From VRUE01 sp963824705 (GTDB taxonomy: Bacteria > Actinomycetota > Thermoleophilia > Solirubrobacterales > 70-9), in assembly GCA_963824705.1 (NCBI GenBank), contig CAWGQE010000003.1, positions 124,001 to 188,000 on the forward strand: a stretch of DNA of 64,000 nucleotides. The letters run 5' to 3'. Below the pieces are notes generated by a model. It had not been told where the DNA came from and made no database searches. It saw nothing but the letters and a program-made list of their open reading frames with translations. Every line of letters starts with the position of its first letter. Position 1 is the first letter of the stretch. This document shows, piece by piece, positions 60,041 through 64,000 of this stretch. The position numbers and the translations under genes were made by a program.

Positions 60041-60802
60041 GTGGTCTATTCGGGGGATCTGGCCGAGACGCTGTTGTTCGACCGCTCTGTCGCGACGCTC
60101 GTCCAATCGTGGGCGTATCTCGCCGCCGGCTCGCCTGGGGCCGAGGTGATCGAGACCGACGGCGCCGCGATCGCGACCTTCGTCCATTCTCCGGACCGCG
60201 AATTCCTGAACAACACCGTCCTCACGCGCATCGGGAACCCCAGCCCGATTCTCGATGCCGTCGAGCGTGCCTACGCGGACCGTGGCGTCGAGCGATACGC
60301 GATCTGGGTGCACGAGTCAGAAGAGGCCACCGCGCGCGAAGTCGAAGCCCGGGGCTATGTCTACGATTCCTCGACGCGAAACATGGCGATGCCGATAGCC
60401 GATCTCGTCGAGCCGGCCGGCTCGAATCTCGATCTGGTCGAGCCGAGCCTCGAGGAGTTCTGGCACGTCGGTGGCCTGGATGGCCTCGTCCCGAGGCTCT
60501 CTGGCGAGGGAGCGCACTTCTACGTATCTCGCTTCAACGGTGAGAACGCGACGATGCTGATGGCATTCGATCACGACGGGGACTGCGGGATATACATGGT
60601 CGGCACCGCGCCAGCCGTACGCCGTCGAGGTCTCGCCACGGCACTTTCGGCAAACGCTGTGGCCGAGGCGAGGGAGCGTGGCTGCACCACCGTCAGCTTG
60701 CAGTCGACTCCGATGGCGGAGGGGGTCTACGCCAATGTGGGCTTCCGCGATCTCGGCCGCTTCGACGAGTACGTGGCCGCCGCGACGACGCCGGGCAGCT
60801 GA
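60041..60802 (+). CDS. GNAT-family N-acetyltransferase
   Basis: The 253-residue protein starts at GTG. The acetyl-CoA loop is VGTAPAVRRRGLATALSANA (Q/R-x-x-G-x-G/A type), followed by the beta-5 region CTTVSLQSTPMAEGVYANVG and FRDLGRF. The N-terminal 130 residues form a degenerate partner domain, as in tandem-GNAT-like proteins. Substrate unknown. Its stop overlaps the next ATG (TGATG), so it is co-translated with the YjbQ gene. Confidence 0.88.
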   Translation: MVYSGDLAETLLFDRSVATLVQSWAYLAAGSPGAEVIETDGAAIATFVHSPDREFLNNTVLTRIGNPSPILDAVERAYADRGVERYAIWVHESEEATAREVEARGYVYDSSTRNMAMPIADLVEPAGSNLDLVEPSLEEFWHVGGLDGLVPRLSGEGAHFYVSRFNGENATMLMAFDHDGDCGIYMVGTAPAVRRRGLATALSANAVAEARERGCTTVSLQSTPMAEGVYANVGFRDLGRFDEYVAAATTPGS

Positions 60803-61227
60803 TGTGGATCCAGCGAACGATCCGACTTCAGGCGCGCTCGCGTGGCTTTCACCTGGTCACCGCGGAGGTGCTCGACGCCCTTCCCGAGCTGGGCGAGATC
60901 TCCGTCGGGATCCTGCACTTGCTGATCCAGCACACCTCGGCCTCCCTTGCGTTGAGCGAGAACGCCTCGCCAGAGGTGCGGCATGACTTCGAGGCCTGGT
61001 TCGATCGCGCGGTCCCCGAGCGCGCCCCGTACTGGACTCACACCCTGGAGGGCGACGACGACATGCCCGCCCACGTCAAGGCGGCCTTGCTGGGCCCGTC
61101 CCTGACGCTACCGGTCAGCGACGGTCGCCCCGCGCTCGGGACGTGGCAGGGCATCTTCCTGTGCGAGCACCGTGACCACGGCGGCTCGCGCTCGCTGGTC
61201 GCTACCGCGTGGGGCGAGCCAGCCTAG
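60802..61227 (+). CDS. YjbQ/UPF0047 family protein
   Basis: The 141-residue protein is a YjbQ match: RGFHLVTAEVLDALPEL, LLIQHTSASLALSENASPEV (H-T-S-A-S), THTLEGDDDMPAHVKAALLG and LGTWQGIFLCEHRDHGGSRS. E. coli YjbQ has thiamine phosphate synthase side activity; the true role is unsettled. Conserved His residues form a metal site. Start codon overlaps the upstream GNAT stop. Confidence 0.92.
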   Translation: MWIQRTIRLQARSRGFHLVTAEVLDALPELGEISVGILHLLIQHTSASLALSENASPEVRHDFEAWFDRAVPERAPYWTHTLEGDDDMPAHVKAALLGPSLTLPVSDGRPALGTWQGIFLCEHRDHGGSRSLVATAWGEPA

Positions 61228-61272
61228 GCGAAAGCGTTGTCAACCAAGGGGGCGCTCTTCTAAGCTGGGCCA

Positions 61273-64000
61273 ATGCCTCGATTCGGGCTGACGCTCGTCG
61301 CCGCAGCGATCGCGGTGCTCTTGGCTGCGCCAAGCGCTTCAGCAACGCAGATGCAACCGGTCCTGGGAAGCGCCCCGGCTACGCCGGCGGCCGCCTTCTC
61401 CCCGGACCGGGTGATCGTCGAGTGGGCCGCGGGGGCGAGCCCGACGGAGCGCAGCGCGGCCCGTGAGGAAGCCGATGTCGACTTCGCCGAAGACCTCGGC
61501 AGCCGCCGCTTCCAGCTGGTCGAAACCGAACCGGGGCAGTCACCCCGAGAGGCGGTCCGCGAACTGGAAGCGGACCCGGCCGTGGTCCTTGCCGAACGCG
61601 ACGGCTACCTCGCCATGGAATCTGTCCCCAACGACCCCCTGTTCGACCAACTCTGGGGGCTCCAGAACACCGGGCTGGGCATCGAAGGCTTCCTCGGCGC
61701 CGTGCCGGGCGCCGACATCGGCGCGGTCAGCGCCTGGGATCGGACGGTCGGCACCCCGGCGACCATCGTCGCGGACATCGATACCGGCTACCGGTTCGAA
61801 CACCCGGACCTGGCGAACGTCGCCTGGACGAACCCCGGCGAGATTTCCGAAAACGGCCTCGACGACGACCACGACGGGATAATCGACGACGTCCATGGCG
61901 TCGACTTCGTCGGCGCCAACGCCGAAGTGCCCGTCGTCGACGGCGACCCAACCGACGACGATCTGATCGACGGCGGCCACGGAGTCCACACCGCTGGGAC
62001 GATCGGCGCTGAGGGAAACAACGGCATCGGCATCACCGGTGTCGCGCAGGACGTCAGCATCATGCCGCTGCGGGTCTGCTCCCGTGAACTCTGCCCGGGC
62101 TCGGCCGTGGTCGCGGCGATCGGGTACGCCGGCGCTCATGGGGCACGGGTGGCGAACATCTCGCTGGGGAGCGAAAGCCCCCGTCCCACGATACGCGACG
62201 CCATTGCCGCCAACCCGCAGACGCTCTTCGTGGTCGCGGGCGGCAATCAGCATGAAAACAACGAAGTCGCGCCCCGCTATCCATGCGTCTACAACCCGCT
62301 CGCGGAAGGGAAAAGCGCGGTCGACAACGTGATCTGCGTCGCCGCTACGGATCAGGCCGACCGGCTGGCCGAATTCTCGAACTGGGGCGCGAAAACCGTC
62401 GACCTCGGCGCGCCGGGGACCGAGACGCTCAGTACCTACCCGATCACCTACGCGTTCCACGACGACTTCGAGGTCGACGACTTCGCCACCAAATGGACCG
62501 CCACCGGGCCAGACGGCGGCTTCGCCCGCACCAACGAGGCGCCCCTCACCTCCTACGGGATCGGCGACTCGCCCGGTGTACCCCCGGCCCCCGGATCGGT
62601 CCGGGCCTCGAGGTCGGCTCCCATCACGATTCCGCCCGGCTTTCAAGAATGTGTTGTGGAAGTGACCCGCAAGGTATCCGGTGGTCCCGTTGCGTGGCTC
62701 GACGTCGAACTCGACGGAGAAGTGGAAGAAGGCTTCGCCAACAACACCTCCGGGCGCATATCCCACCGCCTGGGCCGCGATCTGAGCGGAGGCGGCGAAC
62801 TGACCATGCACGTCGAATACACGGCCAGCGCAAATCCCAAACCCAGCGACGGCGCCTGGTTCGACGACATCGATGTGCAATGCATATCGCAGCTGGGCGA
62901 ACCGGGCGGATACGCCTTTTTGGAAGGCACTTCGATGGCCACCCCGCACGTGACCGGCGCCGCCGCCCTGCTCTTCTCCCAGAAGCCGACCGCGAGCGTG
63001 ACCGAAGTGCGGCAGGCGCTGCTCGGGAGCGTCGACCCGGTCTCCTCGCTGGCCGGGAAAACGGCCTCCGGTGGCCGCCTCGATATCTCCGCCGCGCTCG
63101 ATCTCTTCGATGCGACCCCGCCGCCGGTCCCGGTGCTGAGCGCCACGAGCCCACCCTCACCGGCCGACAACAACCACCCGCGACTGATCGGCTCAGCCCA
63201 GCGTGGGACCGGCATCGCCGTGTACGCCAGTGCGGACTGCTCCGGCTCCCAGGTCGCCAGCGGCACCGCCGCCCAGCTGGCCGGGGTGGGCATAGCTGTC
63301 GACGTCGCCGACAACACCACCACCCAGTTCTCCGTCAGCGCCACCGACCTGGCGCCGCACACCTCGGCCTGCTCGGCGCCGATCGCCTACAGCGAGGAAA
63401 CCGACCTCGTGGCGCCGGCGGCGCCGCAGTTGCTCTCCACCGACCCGCCCTCACCGGCCTCGAGCGGCACCCCGCGGATCCTCGGCGGCGGCGAGGCGGG
63501 GTCGACCGTGCGCGTCTATGCGGGCTCGGCCTGCGCCGGCTCCCCGGTGGGGACCGGAAGCGCAGCCCAACTCGGATCGCCCGGCATCCCCGTCCAAGTC
63601 GCCGAGGGCGCCACCGCGGTCTTCTCGGCGACCGCCACCGACGCAAGCGACAACACCTCACCCTGCTCGACGCCAATCTCGTACGTGCACGTGAAAGCGA
63701 CGACGGGCTCAGGTGGAGGGGATGGCGGTTCGACGACCGGTCAGGGCGGAGGGGGTGGCGGCCAGACGACCCCCGCATGCATCGTCCCGAAGCTGGCCGG
63801 CAAGACGCTGGCACAGGCAAGAGCGGCGTTGACGGCGGCAACTTGCAAGCTCGGCACGGTGCGGAAGCCACGGCCACGCAAGGGCAGGCATCTGCCGCCC
63901 CTCGTCGTCAAGTCCTCGGCCCCCGGGGTGGGCGCGAGACCCCCCGGCAGCGAGGTCAACCTCACGCTTGGGCCGAAACCGAGGAAACGTGGGCGAACGT
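61273..64000 (+). CDS. Secreted subtilase (S8) with inserted beta domain, Ig-like repeats and PASTA-like end; runs off the window
   Basis: At least 909 codons without a stop. Signal peptide: FGLTLVAAAIAVLLAAPSAS. An inhibitor-like propeptide (to about 110) precedes the catalytic domain: Asp in IVADIDTGYRFEHPD, His in GGHGVHTAGTIG, oxyanion Asn in FVVAGGNQHENN, Ser in LEGTSMATPHVTGAAALLFS. Between Asn and Ser an extra beta-rich segment of about 150 residues (from FHDDFEVDDF to DIDVQCIS) resembles a lectin or MAM-like insert. C-terminal: two Ig-like repeats (VYASADCSGSQVASGTAA, VYAGSACAGSPVGTGSAA), a Gly-rich linker and a PASTA-like VPKLAGKTLAQARAALTAAT. Probably an extracellular protease held at the wall. 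Confidence 0.88.
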   Translation, partial: MPRFGLTLVAAAIAVLLAAPSASATQMQPVLGSAPATPAAAFSPDRVIVEWAAGASPTERSAAREEADVDFAEDLGSRRFQLVETEPGQSPREAVRELEADPAVVLAERDGYLAMESVPNDPLFDQLWGLQNTGLGIEGFLGAVPGADIGAVSAWDRTVGTPATIVADIDTGYRFEHPDLANVAWTNPGEISENGLDDDHDGIIDDVHGVDFVGANAEVPVVDGDPTDDDLIDGGHGVHTAGTIGAEGNNGIGITGVAQDVSIMPLRVCSRELCPGSAVVAAIGYAGAHGARVANISLGSESPRPTIRDAIAANPQTLFVVAGGNQHENNEVAPRYPCVYNPLAEGKSAVDNVICVAATDQADRLAEFSNWGAKTVDLGAPGTETLSTYPITYAFHDDFEVDDFATKWTATGPDGGFARTNEAPLTSYGIGDSPGVPPAPGSVRASRSAPITIPPGFQECVVEVTRKVSGGPVAWLDVELDGEVEEGFANNTSGRISHRLGRDLSGGGELTMHVEYTASANPKPSDGAWFDDIDVQCISQLGEPGGYAFLEGTSMATPHVTGAAALLFSQKPTASVTEVRQALLGSVDPVSSLAGKTASGGRLDISAALDLFDATPPPVPVLSATSPPSPADNNHPRLIGSAQRGTGIAVYASADCSGSQVASGTAAQLAGVGIAVDVADNTTTQFSVSATDLAPHTSACSAPIAYSEETDLVAPAAPQLLSTDPPSPASSGTPRILGGGEAGSTVRVYAGSACAGSPVGTGSAAQLGSPGIPVQVAEGATAVFSATATDASDNTSPCSTPISYVHVKATTGSGGGDGGSTTGQGGGGGGQTTPACIVPKLAGKTLAQARAALTAATCKLGTVRKPRPRKGRHLPPLVVKSSAPGVGARPPGSEVNLTLGPKPRKRGRT

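Noticed and set aside
61540..62949. A 469-codon minus-strand frame across the subtilase
   Set aside because: The plus strand encodes a clear subtilase with intact Asp, His and Ser motifs; the antisense has no recognisable domain.

Overview
The window comes from a very high-GC Gram-positive chromosome. The gene content points to an actinobacterium of the class Thermoleophilia (Solirubrobacterales-like): a TetR regulator with a LPPG...HGIP leader, long secreted beta-propeller and Ig-type proteins, a DUF6458 protein, an ECF42-type sigma factor with a DGPF partner, a ferredoxin-reductase/desaturase pair and many GTG or TTG starts. This is a family-level inference, not a species call. I found no tRNA, rRNA, CRISPR array, complete insertion sequence or phage module. 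Coding density is high and no gene-free stretch exceeds about 220 bases.

Layout. 1-5.2 kb: two secreted proteins (the first enters from the left edge) and a TetR regulator. 5.2-6.6 kb: a tyrosinase locus split by a one-base frameshift. 6.8-10.6 kb: GDSL hydrolase, a 126-bp inverted-repeat element, HxlR regulator divergent from a DHA2 exporter, and a VOC protein. 10.6-15.0 kb: a three-gene ABC exporter divergent from a MarR regulator around a 27-bp palindrome, then an alpha/beta-hydrolase/adenylate-cyclase fusion. 15-18.7 kb: metabolic and hypothetical genes (NmrA-like, BacA-like, alpha/beta hydrolase, DUF5996). 18.8-27 kb: the most unusual block, with a 1381-residue secreted protein ending in a PstS-like domain, a CHAP peptidoglycan hydrolase with three SH3-like modules, a membrane protein carrying a fourth copy of that module, and two small membrane proteins of lower GC. 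27-37 kb: lipoprotein, DMT-type transporter, zinc ribbon/DEAD-box helicase, RibD-like reductase, vWA protein, UppP, GGDEF protein, DUF6458, MBL hydrolase and MFS exporter. 37-44 kb: coiled-coil protein with 33-bp repeats, PdxH, TetR, methyltransferases, two NlpC/P60-like paralogues and small stress proteins (DUF4235, CsbD). 44-51 kb: cNMP-thioredoxin-reductase-like flavoprotein, acyltransferase-3/SGNH protein, Ohr, DUF4337, fatty-acid desaturase and its ferredoxin reductase. 51-56 kb: GFA protein, F420/NADP-type reductase, RibD-like protein, ECF42/DGPF pair, XRE/nucleotidyltransferase pair and SprT-like protease. 56-64 kb: DUF4236 and Excalibur-like pair, lactonase-type MBL protein, a truncated membrane gene, GNAT and YjbQ, and a secreted subtilase running off the right edge.

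How the parts connect. Three themes recur. First, envelope and secreted functions: CHAP, NlpC/P60, UppP, acyltransferase, vWA and subtilase. Second, local regulator/exporter units with readable operators. Third, a stress layer: three small stress-protein genes share GTTT-N15/16-GGGTA promoters, the form used by SigB/SigF-type sigma factors, and two of them have the same 10-nt gap to ATG, suggesting leaderless mRNAs. The best candidates for something new are the SH3-module cluster at 23-26.3 kb and the PstS-domain chimera just upstream.
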